Positions 1-9,801 of a DNA stretch of 64,000 bases are shown here, piece after piece. This stretch comes from Cohnella zeiphila (GTDB taxonomy: Bacteria; Bacillota; Bacilli; Paenibacillales; Paenibacillaceae), in the NCBI RefSeq assembly GCF_014212055.1, contig NZ_JACJVO010000026.1:1-64000 (forward strand). Direction: 5' to 3'. A program made the position numbers and the translations under genes. Under the pieces are notes generated by a model. That model was not told where the DNA came from and made no database searches. It saw only the letters and a program-made list of their open reading frames with translations. The first letter of the stretch is position 1. Each line of letters opens with the position of its first letter.

Positions 1-73
1 GTTTTCAAGGAACAAGGTCTTTCTTGCAATCTCTTGCTTCATTCGTCTCTCTTCGCTGCCGTTCAGCGGCGAC
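1..73 (-). other. rRNA operon leader (16S gene beyond left edge)
   Basis: Read on the minus strand, bases 18 to 1 give CTTGTTCCTTGAAAAC, the block that commonly precedes 16S (and 23S) genes in Bacillus and Paenibacillus rRNA operons. A candidate promoter lies just upstream at 80-109. In B. subtilis lysS is also followed by an rRNA operon, which fits. The rRNA gene itself is outside the window, so this is inferred from the leader motif and the gene order. Confidence 0.6.
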
Positions 74-79
74 TTGAAT

Positions 80-109
80 AATATATCATAGTCCAAGGGG
101 CGTTCGCAA
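80..109 (-). promoter_or_regulatory. Candidate rRNA promoter
   Basis: On the minus strand TTGCGA (109-104) and TATATT (85-80) are separated by 18 bp. It lies between lysS and the rRNA-type leader and points away from lysS. The -35 is imperfect and the spacing is one longer than ideal. Confidence 0.45.
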
Positions 110-175
110 CTCTTTCCGCACATTTTTTGCGAAGTGAATAGTTGGTACCCGTTCCAGTGATCTAGAGAGGACAGA

Positions 176-209
176 ATCGGCCGTCCGAACCGACGGTCCG
201 GCGGCCGAT
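176..209 (-). terminator. Hairpin downstream of lysS
   Basis: A GC-rich inverted repeat (ATCGGCCG arm, about 12 bp with one or two mismatches) begins 5 bp after the lysS stop. The T-tract following it on the minus strand is poor (TTCTGTCC), so it may be a weak terminator or only a structured 3' end. Confidence 0.45.
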
Positions 210-213
210 ATCA

Positions 214-1734
<1,521 letters not shown>

Positions 1735-1736
1735 TC

Positions 1737-1770
1737 ACTTAAAAATTCCGTTTTTACTTAAAATTCCGTT
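1737..1770. repeat. Short direct repeat upstream of lysS
   Basis: ACTTAAAAATTCCGT (1737-1751) is followed 19 bp later by ACTTAAAATTCCGTT (1756-1770). The pair lies within 51 bp of the lysS start, between the greA terminator and the lysS ribosome binding site. Its role is unknown; it could be a duplicated 5' UTR element. Confidence 0.5.
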
Positions 1771-1786
1771 GCATGGCGCCAACACT

Positions 1787-1811
1787 GCAAAAAAGCTTCC
1801 GAAGGAAGCTT
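1787..1811 (-). terminator. Rho-independent terminator of greA
   Basis: On the minus strand the perfect hairpin AAGCTTCC-TTC-GGAAGCTT is followed by a T run (TTTTGC). It lies about 160 bp downstream of the greA stop and separates greA from lysS. Confidence 0.75.
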
Positions 1812-1971
1812 CGAATCAAGCAAACCGGCCGCTCCGACCGGGGAGGACGCGAAGATGGCGCCGCAGTCAATCCCGGGCAGAGCCGTCGGCTGTCCGAATC
1901 GTGAAAAGGGCGATCAGCCGGGCCGTTCATGACGCCCTTCGCTGACCGCCATTCGTTGACTTGCTTCGGTC

Positions 1972-2448
1972 TTATTTCTTGATATCGACGATCTTGTATT
2001 GAATGATGCCCGCGGGGACGTTGACTTCGACGGTTGTGCCTTTCTTCTTGCCGATAATCGTGCGCCCGACCGGGCTTTCATTGGATATTCGGTTCTTCAG
2101 CGGATCGGATTCGGCGGTTCCGACGATCGTGTACTCGACCACGTCGCCGAACTCCAAATCCTCCACGACAACGGTGGACCCGATGCCGACCGTATCGAGA
2201 TCGATCTCGTCGTTGTTGATGATTCGCGCGTTGCGAAGCATCTTCTCCAGCGTAATGATGCGGCCTTCGATGAAGGCCTGTTCGTTTTTCGCGTCTTCGT
2301 ACTCCGAGTTCTCGCTGATATCGCCATATCCGATGGCGATCTTGATTCGCTCGGCCACTTCGCGCCGCTTGACCGATTTGAGATTCTCCAGTTCTTCTTC
2401 GAGCTTCTTCAACCCGTCCGGGGTCAGAAGGACTTCCTTATCGCTCAT
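1972..2448 (-). CDS. greA: Transcription elongation factor GreA
   Basis: Binds the RNA polymerase secondary channel and stimulates cleavage of backtracked transcripts. The product is 158 residues, the usual size, starting [12 protein letters not shown]. The N-terminal half is an antiparallel coiled coil (about 10-75) with the acidic tip segment [14 protein letters not shown], and the C-terminal half is the FKBP-like domain with [16 protein letters not shown] chose the ATG at 2448 because CAGGAG lies 8 bp before it; an in-frame extension upstream lacks such a site. In B. subtilis greA is elsewhere, so its place between dusB and lysS departs from that order. Confidence 0.96.
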   Translation of the reverse strand: MSDKEVLLTPDGLKKLEEELENLKSVKRREVAERIKIAIGYGDISENSEYEDAKNEQAFIEGRIITLEKMLRNARIINNDEIDLDTVGIGSTVVVEDLEFGDVVEYTIVGTAESDPLKNRISNESPVGRTIIGKKKGTTVEVNVPAGIIQYKIVDIKK

Positions 2449-2566
2449 CTCACCGATCTCCTGTCGAAGGTATAATTTCCATGCGGAAGCATGATGGGGC
2501 CGCATCCAGCGCGTGTGGGCGGACCGCCGTATATCGCTTGACCGTAACGGACCGACACGATGGAAA

Positions 2567-2599
2567 GCAAAAGCAACCGATTACATGGCACCCGGTTGC
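2567..2599 (-). terminator. Rho-independent terminator of the folate/dusB operon
   Basis: On the minus strand the hairpin GCAACCG...CGGTTGC is followed by TTTTGCTTT, about 95 bp past the dusB stop and upstream of greA. Confidence 0.7.
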
Positions 2600-2691
2600 G
2601 AATATTGTTAACGATTATATTTCAACCCCATGGAAATGTCAATTAGCGGAAAAGCCTGCCTCCGCAGTAAACTTTACCTGATTTTCCGGCT

Positions 2692-3717
2692 TTAGTGAAC
2701 GAGCTGTCCGTCCTCCGAAGCCGCCGCCGATTCGGCCGCTTCCGCTTCGCCGAGGGAGGCGACATATTCCGCCAGCTTCGTCTCGACGGCCGAGCGCGCG
2801 GTCATTTCCATGATCTCGTTCTTGACCTTGGCCGCATCCGGCAGCCCTTTCAGGTACCAGGCCAGATGCTTGCGCATCTCGCGAACCGCCTGAGCCTCGC
2901 CCTTGAGATTGATCAAGCGGTCGAGGTGGAGCATCGCGATGCGTACCTTCTCGGCAGGGGACGGCTCCGGAAGAATCTCTCCCGTCGTCAAATAGTGGAC
3001 GGTCCGATAGAGCATCCACGGGTTGCCGAGCGCGCCGCGCCCGATCATGACGCCGTCTACGCCGGTATACGAAAGCATCCGTTCCGCATCCTCGGGGGAG
3101 AAGACGTCCCCGTTCCCGATCACGGGAATGGATACGGCCTGTTTAACGTCCCTTATAATATCCCAGTTCGCATGGCCGGTATACAGCTGCTCGCGGGTAC
3201 GCCCGTGCACGCTGACGGCCGCGCCGCCCGCGCGCTCGACGGCTTGGGCGTTCTCGACCGCATAGATGTGCTCATCGTCCCAGCCGATGCGCATCTTCAC
3301 CGTGACCGGCTTCTTGGCGGCATCCACCGCATACGATACCATCTCGTAAATTTTGTTCGGGTCAAGCAGCCAGCGGGCTCCTGCGTCGCACTTCGTGACT
3401 TTCGGCACGGGGCAGCCCATGTTGATGTCGATAATGTCGGCGTTCGTGTTCCGGTCGACAAACCGTACCGCCTCCACCAGCGACTCCTTATCCCCGCCGA
3501 AAATTTGCAAGCTCAGCGGTTTCTCGCGCTCGTCGACGAACAGCATTTCCAGCGTCCGCTTGTTGCCGTGCAGGATCGCTTTGTCGCTGACCATCTCGGC
3601 GCACACGAGGCCGCAGCCGAACTCCTTGGCAATCAGACGGAAAGCCGGGTTGCAGACGCCGGCCATCGGTGCCAGGACGACGTTGTTGTTCATCTCGATA
3701 TCGCCAATCTTCAACAT
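2692..3717 (-). CDS. dusB: tRNA-dihydrouridine synthase (DusB family)
   Basis: FMN-dependent reductase that converts uridine to dihydrouridine in the tRNA D-loop. About 341 residues. The TIM-barrel begins with NNVVLAPMAGVCNPAFR; the catalytic cysteine is in INMGCPVPKV near residue 100; the FMN-phosphate region is IGNGDVFSPEDAERML followed by GVMIGRGALGNPW. The ATG at 3717 has AAGGAG 9 bp upstream; a TTG three bases earlier is also possible. It follows folK by 6 bp and is probably cotranscribed with the folate genes, as in Bacillus (yacF). Confidence 0.95.
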   Translation of the reverse strand: MLKIGDIEMNNNVVLAPMAGVCNPAFRLIAKEFGCGLVCAEMVSDKAILHGNKRTLEMLFVDEREKPLSLQIFGGDKESLVEAVRFVDRNTNADIIDINMGCPVPKVTKCDAGARWLLDPNKIYEMVSYAVDAAKKPVTVKMRIGWDDEHIYAVENAQAVERAGGAAVSVHGRTREQLYTGHANWDIIRDVKQAVSIPVIGNGDVFSPEDAERMLSYTGVDGVMIGRGALGNPWMLYRTVHYLTTGEILPEPSPAEKVRIAMLHLDRLINLKGEAQAVREMRKHLAWYLKGLPDAAKVKNEIMEMTARSAVETKLAEYVASLGEAEAAESAAASEDGQLVH

Positions 3718-3723
3718 CAATAC

Positions 3724-4236
3724 TCACTCCTTTCGAATAGGAACCGCGCTTTCGGCCGATTCCCATTTGCGTATTCCATCCCGTCTCCGGGCTTCTTCCG
3801 ATACGGCCTCCGGCCACGGAAACGGTTCTCCTTCCGATGGCCAGACGTCGCTCAGCGGCACCAGCACGAACGCCCGCTCCCCCATCCGGGGATGCGGGAG
3901 CGTCAATTCTTCGGTATCCGAACGGACGCCTTCATAGAGCAGCAGGTCCAGGTCGATCAAGCGAGGGCCCCATCGGATATTCCGCACGCGACCCATCTCC
4001 CGCTCGATGCCCAGCATCGCATGAAGCAGCTCCAGGGGGGACAAGCTCGTTCCAAGCGCAACCGCCATATTGAGAAAAGCGGGCTGGTCCGTATAGCCGA
4101 CCGGGTCGGTCTCGTAAACGGACGAGGTCCGCCGCACCTCGATGCCTTCAATCTCGCCGAGACGGCGGATCGCCTCGCGCAGCGACTCTTCCCGGTCGCC
4201 CAGATTGGCGCCTAGCGCCGCATATGCTTCTTTCAC
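3724..4236 (-). CDS. folK: 2-amino-4-hydroxy-6-hydroxymethyldihydropteridine pyrophosphokinase (HPPK)
   Basis: Transfers pyrophosphate from ATP to 6-hydroxymethyl-dihydropterin, making the pterin substrate of FolP. 170 residues, typical. HPPK signatures: AYAALGANLGDREESL at the N-terminus, the GPRLIDLDLLLYEG metal and substrate-binding segment, and LPHPRMGERAFVLVPL. It starts at GTG (VKEAYAALG). It lies between folB and dusB with gaps of 7 and 6 bp, a tight operon. Confidence 0.96.
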   Translation of the reverse strand: MKEAYAALGANLGDREESLREAIRRLGEIEGIEVRRTSSVYETDPVGYTDQPAFLNMAVALGTSLSPLELLHAMLGIEREMGRVRNIRWGPRLIDLDLLLYEGVRSDTEELTLPHPRMGERAFVLVPLSDVWPSEGEPFPWPEAVSEEARRRDGIRKWESAESAVPIRKE

Positions 4237-4243
4237 GACTGCT

Positions 4244-4636
4244 TCAATCCTCTGCGGGAACGACGTTGCCGCTTGCGTCCCGGATTCTGCGAAGCTCGAC
4301 CGTCACGCCGTCGAACGTAATGTCGAACGGAGGATTCGGCTTGGTCACCGACACGGCGGCTTCAATGATAATAGTATACGTACCGAGCACCGCGCTTGCA
4401 ATGTTTCCGGCCAGCGTCTCGATCAGCTTGACGGGTTCCCCTTGGACGATCTTCTTGATCAGCTCGTGGATCTCCGCATAGTTGACCGTGTCGTTCACGT
4501 CGTCGGAACGCGCGGCGCGGGCGAGATCCAGCCGCAAATCCAAGTCGACGATGAATTTCTGACCGAGCTTATTCTCTTCCGGAAAAACGCCGTGGTACCC
4601 ATAAAACACCATTCGCTTCAGCAGCATCCGATCCAT
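4244..4636 (-). CDS. folB: Dihydroneopterin aldolase
   Basis: Cleaves 7,8-dihydroneopterin to 6-hydroxymethyl-dihydropterin and glycolaldehyde. About 130 residues. Family features: MVFYGYHGVFPEENKLGQKF with the conserved Tyr-His-Gly, and the later VSVTKPNPPFD loop. The ATG at 4636 is preceded by AGGAGG at 10 bp; the frame is open three codons further, but there the Shine-Dalgarno would touch the start. It directly follows folP and precedes folK. Confidence 0.95.
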   Translation of the reverse strand: MDRMLLKRMVFYGYHGVFPEENKLGQKFIVDLDLRLDLARAARSDDVNDTVNYAEIHELIKKIVQGEPVKLIETLAGNIASAVLGTYTIIIEAAVSVTKPNPPFDITFDGVTVELRRIRDASGNVVPAED

Positions 4637-4638
4637 CG

Positions 4639-5502
4639 TTACCAAACCTCCTTCGCCTTCTGACGGTAAGCGATCGCGTCCGTCATCGCCGCGACACGCT
4701 TGTTCTGTCTGACGTCGTGCACCCTTACGATCTGGCAGCCCTGCATGATGCCGAGCGCCGTCGTCGCGGCCGTGCCCTCAACCACATCCTCTGACGGCAG
4801 ACCGAGCGTCGTGCGGATGACCCTTTTGCGGGAAGTGCCGAGAAGCACCGGGTAGCCGAGCGCGGCCAGCTCGTCCAAGCGGCCGAGCAGTTCGAGATCT
4901 TTTTCGTAATCTTTGGCGAAGCCGATTCCGGGATCGAGCCAAATATTCTCGTCGGCCACGCCGGCGGCATGGGCCCGTTCGACGCTCCGCTTCAGATCGT
5001 CCAGCACGTTCGGGACGAAATCGGCGTAGTCCCGTTCGTTCCGGTTGTGCATAAGGACGGCCGGGCATCCATACTCCGCAGCCAGCCGCGCCATTCCTTC
5101 ATCGCGCCGGAATCCCCAGATGTCGTTCAGGATGTGGGCGCCCGCTTCCAGCGCCAGCCGGGCCGTCTCGGGCTTATACGTATCGACGCTGATCGGCAGC
5201 GCGACCGCATCGCGGACGGCGCGAATGACGGGAACGATACGCCGCGCCTCCTCCTCCCAAGGGACCGGTTCGTGCCCCGGACGTGTCGATTCGCCGCCGA
5301 TATCGATGAGGTCCGCGCCTTCGTCCGCCATCGTTCGAGCCCGCTCCACCGCGGCATCCAGATCGTAGTAGCGTCCGCCGTCCGAGAAGGAATCGGGCGT
5401 GACGTTCAGAATGCCCATAATCAGCGTCCGCCGACCCAGCTCCAGCGTCACCCCTCCTGGAAGCGAGTATAGCCGTTCATAAAAGATAGGCCTCAAGACC
5501 AT
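4639..5502 (-). CDS. folP: Dihydropteroate synthase
   Basis: Condenses p-aminobenzoate with the pterin pyrophosphate to dihydropteroate; the family is the target of sulfonamides. About 287 residues with MGILNVTPDSFSDGG, the GGESTRPGHEPV loop, the LNDIWGF segment and a C-terminal GTSRKRVIRTTLG. The start is uncertain: ATG at 5502 has a G-run directly against it, while TTG at 5496 shares TTGA with the pabC stop and sits 6 bp after AGGGGGG, so the TTG may be the real, translationally coupled start. Confidence 0.95.
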   Translation of the reverse strand: MVLRPIFYERLYSLPGGVTLELGRRTLIMGILNVTPDSFSDGGRYYDLDAAVERARTMADEGADLIDIGGESTRPGHEPVPWEEEARRIVPVIRAVRDAVALPISVDTYKPETARLALEAGAHILNDIWGFRRDEGMARLAAEYGCPAVLMHNRNERDYADFVPNVLDDLKRSVERAHAAGVADENIWLDPGIGFAKDYEKDLELLGRLDELAALGYPVLLGTSRKRVIRTTLGLPSEDVVEGTAATTALGIMQGCQIVRVHDVRQNKRVAAMTDAIAYRQKAKEVW

Positions 5503-6371
5503 CCCCCCTGTTGCGCCTTGCTCCGGTATTCTTCCATCAATAGCTTCGTCCATTTTCCCACTTGCGGCCAGGTATTCAGGACTTCCCCTCCCGCGTTCTC
5601 CAACGCCGTGACCGGCACGATCTCCTGAATGGAGTTGGTGACGAAAATCTCTTCGGCGGACGGCAGGTCGTTCCACGCATACAGTCCCTCCCGCGTCCGC
5701 AGACCGCGGGAGGCCGCCAGCTCCCGCACGAACGCCGCCGTCACGCCCGCGAGCGGTCCCGCTTCCGCAGACGGCGAATGCAGCGTTTCATCCGCGATCC
5801 AAAGAACGTTGCTGACCAGTCCTTCCGATACGTACCCGCTCTCGTCCAGGAACAAACCTTCGACGCTCGGACCCGCTCCGGATGCGGCCAATTCCCGCTT
5901 GCCAAGAATATTGTTCATATAATGGAAGGATTTCAACCGGAACTCTCCTTCCGGTCCGGACCTGCGCAGGCGCAGCAGACGCAGCGTCTTGCAAGACCGG
6001 GTCCCCGGCTCGTCCGGCCCCAGCGGCTTGACGTAGACGATCTCGCGGGGAGAGCCGTAATCGCCTGCGGGAAGACCGAGTACGCCGTCCCCGGCCGAGA
6101 CGCTCCAGCGCACGTAGGCGTCCGTCAAGCCGTTCGCTTCCGCCAGCCGGGCGACATCCGCCGCCATGCGGGCCGGATCCGGCTCATAACGGAACCCGAG
6201 CAGCCGGCAGCCTTCGGCGAGCCGCCGGGCGTGGCGTTCCAGCAGCCACGGACGCCCCCCGTACGTGCGGAACGTCTCGAACAAGCCCATCCCATACAGA
6301 AAGCCGTGATCGAAAACCGAGATCACGGCTTGCTCGCTGCTTCTTAATTGTCCGTCCAGAAGAACTTTCAT
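5493..6371 (-). CDS. pabC: 4-amino-4-deoxychorismate lyase (PabC)
   Basis: PLP-dependent enzyme (fold type IV) releasing pyruvate from aminodeoxychorismate to give p-aminobenzoate. 292 residues from MKVLLDGQ. Family features: the N-terminal [34 protein letters not shown] with the PLP lysine candidate, the [14 protein letters not shown] segment and the C-terminal [14 protein letters not shown]. The start ATG overlaps the pabA stop as ATGA, indicating translational coupling. Confidence 0.94.
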   Translation of the reverse strand: MKVLLDGQLRSSEQAVISVFDHGFLYGMGLFETFRTYGGRPWLLERHARRLAEGCRLLGFRYEPDPARMAADVARLAEANGLTDAYVRWSVSAGDGVLGLPAGDYGSPREIVYVKPLGPDEPGTRSCKTLRLLRLRRSGPEGEFRLKSFHYMNNILGKRELAASGAGPSVEGLFLDESGYVSEGLVSNVLWIADETLHSPSAEAGPLAGVTAAFVRELAASRGLRTREGLYAWNDLPSAEEIFVTNSIQEIVPVTALENAGGEVLNTWPQVGKWTKLLMEEYRSKAQQGGWS

Positions 6372-6949
6372 GCGCGCATCCCCGACCGGTAGTCCAGAAA
6401 ATTGCGCAGAATCGTCATTCCGCTGCCGGTCATGATCGACTCGGGATGAAACTGAACGCCCTCGACGACGTACTCTTTGTGCCGAAGTCCCATGATCACG
6501 CCGCCCTCCGTCTCCGCGCTGACTTCCAGGCAGTCCGGCAGCGTCTCCCGTTTGACGATCAGCGAATGATATCTCGTCGCCGTGAACGGATTTTCGAGAC
6601 CGGCAAAGATCGTCTTGCCGTCGTGGAAGATGTCCGACGTCTTCCCGTGCATGAGCTCGTCCGCCCGCACGACATCGCCGCCGAACGCCTGTCCGATCGA
6701 TTGGTGGCCGAGGCAAACGCCGAGAATCGGAATCTCGCCCTTGAACCGCTCGATCAAGCCCAGACTGACGCCCGCCTCGTTCGGCGTGCAGGGGCCGGGA
6801 GAGATCAGCAGATGGTCCGGCTTCCGCTCCGCGATGCCGTCCAGATCGATCTCGTCGTTGCGGAATACTTGAATATCCTGCCCGAGCTCGCCGAGATATT
6901 GCACCAGGTTATACGTGAATGAATCGTAATTGTCGATGACCAGAATCAT
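6368..6949 (-). CDS. pabA: Aminodeoxychorismate/anthranilate synthase, glutamine amidotransferase subunit
   Basis: Class I glutamine amidotransferase supplying ammonia to PabB, and in Bacilli often also to anthranilate synthase (TrpG role). 193 residues. The triad is visible: nucleophile Cys in [17 protein letters not shown] and His-Glu in [11 protein letters not shown]. It starts [19 protein letters not shown], a hallmark of this subunit. It lies between pabB and pabC with coupled ends. Dual use with a distant trp operon cannot be judged from this window. Confidence 0.95.
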   Translation of the reverse strand: MILVIDNYDSFTYNLVQYLGELGQDIQVFRNDEIDLDGIAERKPDHLLISPGPCTPNEAGVSLGLIERFKGEIPILGVCLGHQSIGQAFGGDVVRADELMHGKTSDIFHDGKTIFAGLENPFTATRYHSLIVKRETLPDCLEVSAETEGGVIMGLRHKEYVVEGVQFHPESIMTGSGMTILRNFLDYRSGMRA

Positions 6950-6988
6950 GAAACTTCCTCCTTCGGCCTCGCCGTGCCGTCCGCCTTC

Positions 6989-8563
6989 TTAAGCTTCGCC
7001 GCTCTGCCGTTCTCCGTACTGCACCGCTTTCCAAAGCGCCTTGGCCTTGTTCAGGCATTCATAGAACTCCCGCTGCGGATCGGAATCGATGACGATGCCC
7101 GCTCCCGCCTGAATATGGCAGATGCCGTCCTTGATCGCCATGGTTCGGATAATAATATTAAATTCCATATTGCCCGAGTAGTCAATCCACCCGAGCGAGC
7201 CCGTGTACGGCCCTCTGCGGACGGGCTCCAGTTCCTCGATAATCTCCATCGTGCGGATCTTCGGCGCGCCCGTAATCGTTCCGCCCGGAAAAGCCGAAGC
7301 CAGCACGTCGAATGCGTCTTTGCCCGGGGTCAGCGCCCCTTCCACCTGCGATACCAAGTGCATGACATGCGAGTAGCGCTCGATCGTAAGCAGCTCCGGC
7401 ACCTTCACCGTGCCGTAGGCGGCGACTCGGCCAAGATCGTTGCGCATCAGATCCACGAGCATGATGTGCTCGGCCCGCTCCTTGCTGCTGGAGAGCAGTT
7501 CGCCGGCCAGCTCCCGGTCCTCTTCGTCGGTACGGCCTCTCCGCCTTGTTCCCGCGATCGGCCGGGCGCTCATCCGCTCTCCCTCCAGCTTCGCCAGCAG
7601 CTCCGGAGATCCGGAGACGAGCGTAAAATCCGGAAAGCGAAGAAAGCCCATGTATGGGGACGGATTGACCTTGCGGAGCCACTCGTACAAGTCTTCGGGG
7701 CGGCTGCGGACCGGAAGGCTCTGGCGCAGCGACAGATTGACCTGGAAAACGTCGCCTTGCGCGATGTACTCCTGAATGCGGCGGACTGCCCTCATGAAAT
7801 CGTCTTTGGAAGTAGCGGTTCGAATTCCCTCATAGGCTTCCACGTCCATGTGCATCCGATCCCGTTCCATGGCCGCGCGCATCTTTTCGAGGAACGTCCG
7901 GGCCTCCTCGCTCTCCGAGTCGCGGACGACTCCGTCCCAGAAGCGCTTCATCTCTTCCACGCGGGCGGCGGCGGCCTCGTGTGCGGACGACAGCTCGGCG
8001 AGCGAAGGCGCCGGAACGTGAATCGCGCAGATCAGCTCCCGCAAATCATGGTCGACGATCCATAACTCATCCATCAGCAGAAAGGCGTAATCGGGAAGCC
8101 CGAGATCGCCGAGCGCCAAATCCGGAAGGCGCTCCAGCGAGCGGACGACGTCGTAACCCCAGAAGCCGACGCAGCCGCCGACGAACTTCGGCGCATCCGG
8201 AATCCTGGGCGCCCGGTGCCGAGCCATCCAGCCGCGCACGAGCTCAAGCGGCGGCCCTTCCATCGTCTCCGTTCGCCAGCCGCCGTTCTCTCGCTCGTCC
8301 GGCACGGACGCCGAAGCGAGACTGCCGGTGCCGCGAATGACGGCGCTCGGCCGCAGGCCGAGGAAGGAGTAGCGGCCCGCCCGGCCGCTCTCCAGCACGA
8401 ATGCATGCTCCCCCGCTTCCTCCCAAGCGCTGCGCCACAAGGACGGCCGGTCTTCTCCCGGAGCCAGCCGATACTTGCGCAGATAAGGCAGCTTGGTGAA
8501 CGAGCCTGCGGGCTCTCGAATCCATTGCTCCCATTGCCTCTTAGACGTCCATGCTGCCTCCAA
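6989..8563 (-). CDS. pabB: Aminodeoxychorismate synthase component I
   Basis: Converts chorismate plus ammonia to 4-amino-4-deoxychorismate together with PabA. 524 residues. The N-terminal domain resembles TrpE/PabB (APGEDRPSLW...), and the chorismate-binding domain covers about 250-510 with QGDVFQVNLSLRQ, SPELLAKLEGERMSARPIAGTRRRG, LMVDLMRNDLGRVA-type and GGTITGAPKIRTMEII motifs. It begins at TTG, with GGGGGGATC 6 bp upstream. It is the first gene of the folate operon, just after the cysK terminator, so a promoter is expected at 8564-8650. Confidence 0.95.
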   Translation of the reverse strand: MEAAWTSKRQWEQWIREPAGSFTKLPYLRKYRLAPGEDRPSLWRSAWEEAGEHAFVLESGRAGRYSFLGLRPSAVIRGTGSLASASVPDERENGGWRTETMEGPPLELVRGWMARHRAPRIPDAPKFVGGCVGFWGYDVVRSLERLPDLALGDLGLPDYAFLLMDELWIVDHDLRELICAIHVPAPSLAELSSAHEAAAARVEEMKRFWDGVVRDSESEEARTFLEKMRAAMERDRMHMDVEAYEGIRTATSKDDFMRAVRRIQEYIAQGDVFQVNLSLRQSLPVRSRPEDLYEWLRKVNPSPYMGFLRFPDFTLVSGSPELLAKLEGERMSARPIAGTRRRGRTDEEDRELAGELLSSSKERAEHIMLVDLMRNDLGRVAAYGTVKVPELLTIERYSHVMHLVSQVEGALTPGKDAFDVLASAFPGGTITGAPKIRTMEIIEELEPVRRGPYTGSLGWIDYSGNMEFNIIIRTMAIKDGICHIQAGAGIVIDSDPQREFYECLNKAKALWKAVQYGERQSGEA

Positions 8564-8651
8564 GCCGATCCCCCCGCGATAAAATCCCCCGTGCGTCGTA
8601 GCTTATTCCGATTACTTTCGGGGGCCCCCCGATTTAGATCCGATCTGCTCA

Positions 8652-8687
8652 TAAAAAATCCCGACCCGCAGCGAAGCGGATCGGGAT
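8652..8687 (-). terminator. Rho-independent terminator of cysK
   Basis: On the minus strand the hairpin ATCCCGATCCGC...GCGGGTCGGGAT is followed by TTTTTTAT. It lies 30 bp past the cysK stop and separates cysK from the folate operon. Confidence 0.88.
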
Positions 8688-8716
8688 CGCGGCCGTAGCC
8701 GTAGCTGGTCTCGATA

Positions 8717-9655
8717 TTAGTTATCGAAGTTGAACAGCGGCGTGCTCAGGTAGCGCTCGCCGTTGGACGGAACGACTGCGACGACGCGCTTGCCGGCGCC
8801 CAGTTCCTTGGCAACCTTGATTGCGGCCGTAATGGCGGCGCCGGAGGAGATGCCCACCAGCAGGCCTTCCTTCTTGGCGACCGTACGAGCCATTTCGAAC
8901 GCTTCCTCGTTCTCGATCGTAACGATCTCGTCGTAAATCTCCCGGTTCAGAATGTCCGGAATGAAGTTCGCGCCCAGCCCTTGAATCTTGTGCGGGCCCG
9001 GCTTGCCGCCCGACAGAATCGGAGATGCGGCCGGTTCGACGGCGACAATCTTGATGTTCGGGAAGTTCTTCTTCAGCACTTCGCCCGCGCCGGAGATCGT
9101 GCCGCCCGTTCCGATACCGGCAACGAACGCGTCAAGCTTGCCGTCCAGCGAATTGATCGCTTCCACGATCTCTGGACCGGTCGTCTCGCGGTGGATCTTC
9201 ACGTTGGCCGGGTTCTTGAATTGCTGCGGGAGGAAATAGCCCGGATTCTCGGCTACGAGTTCTTCGGCTTTCTTGACGGCGCCGTTCATGCCTTCGGATC
9301 CCGGCGTCAGAACGAGCTCCGCCCCATAAGCGCGAAGCAGGTTGCGGCGCTCCAAGCTCATCGTTTCCGGCATCACGAGAATGGCGCGGTAGCCCTTGGC
9401 CGCGGCAACCATCGCCAGACCGATGCCGGTGTTGCCGCTCGTCGGCTCGACGATCGTATCGCCCGGCTTCAGCTTGCCTTCCTGCTCCGCCACTTCAATC
9501 ATGCTGATCGCGATGCGATCTTTAACGCTGGAGCCCGGGTTCTGGTATTCCAGCTTGACGTAAACTTCCGCGATGCCTTCCGGCACGACGCGATTCAGGC
9601 GGACAAGCGGAGTATCGCCGATCAGTTCGGTGACGCTCTGTACGATTCTTGCCAT
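8717..9655 (-). CDS. cysK: Cysteine synthase A (O-acetylserine sulfhydrylase)
   Basis: PLP enzyme making cysteine from O-acetylserine and sulfide. 312 residues from [11 protein letters not shown]. Family features: the PLP lysine in [13 protein letters not shown], the [19 protein letters not shown] phosphate/substrate loop, [15 protein letters not shown] and the C-terminal [13 protein letters not shown]. The ATG at 9655 has GGGAGG 8 bp upstream. It has its own promoter at 9741-9769 and its own terminator, so it is a single-gene unit here. Its leader contains two hairpins. Confidence 0.97.
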   Translation of the reverse strand: MARIVQSVTELIGDTPLVRLNRVVPEGIAEVYVKLEYQNPGSSVKDRIAISMIEVAEQEGKLKPGDTIVEPTSGNTGIGLAMVAAAKGYRAILVMPETMSLERRNLLRAYGAELVLTPGSEGMNGAVKKAEELVAENPGYFLPQQFKNPANVKIHRETTGPEIVEAINSLDGKLDAFVAGIGTGGTISGAGEVLKKNFPNIKIVAVEPAASPILSGGKPGPHKIQGLGANFIPDILNREIYDEIVTIENEEAFEMARTVAKKEGLLVGISSGAAITAAIKVAKELGAGKRVVAVVPSNGERYLSTPLFNFDN

Positions 9656-9677
9656 GACCAATTCCCTCCCAAAATGA

Positions 9678-9725
9678 GGGAGCGCCACCGACGCTCCCGT
9701 GCCTTAATCCGACTAAATCAGTCGG
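9678..9725 (-). promoter_or_regulatory. Two hairpins in the cysK leader
   Basis: CCGACT-N5-AGTCGG (9725-9709) lies near the expected transcript start, and GGGAGCG-N7-CGCTCCC (9698-9678) is followed by TCATTTTGG directly before the ribosome binding site. The second could act as a weak terminator or shield the RBS. The leader is only about 80 nt, too short for a T-box or SAM riboswitch, so any regulation would be by a protein or a simple attenuator. Confidence 0.45.
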
Positions 9726-9740
9726 CATTCATCTTTTCCC

Positions 9741-9769
9741 ATCTTATCAACGATAAGTACGATTGTCAA
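9741..9769 (-). promoter_or_regulatory. SigA promoter of cysK
   Basis: TTGACA (9769-9764) and TAAGAT (9746-9741) are exactly 17 bp apart. The spacer contains the palindrome TTATC-N3-GATAA (9757-9745), a possible operator. No match to the CymR consensus is claimed. Confidence 0.75.
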
Positions 9770-9801
9770 TAGCGATGATCCTTCTTGTATCAAGCATATG
9801 T

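Noticed and set aside
9656-9735. T-box or SAM riboswitch in front of cysK
   Set aside because: The leader is only about 80 nt and lacks T-box or S-box conserved sequences.
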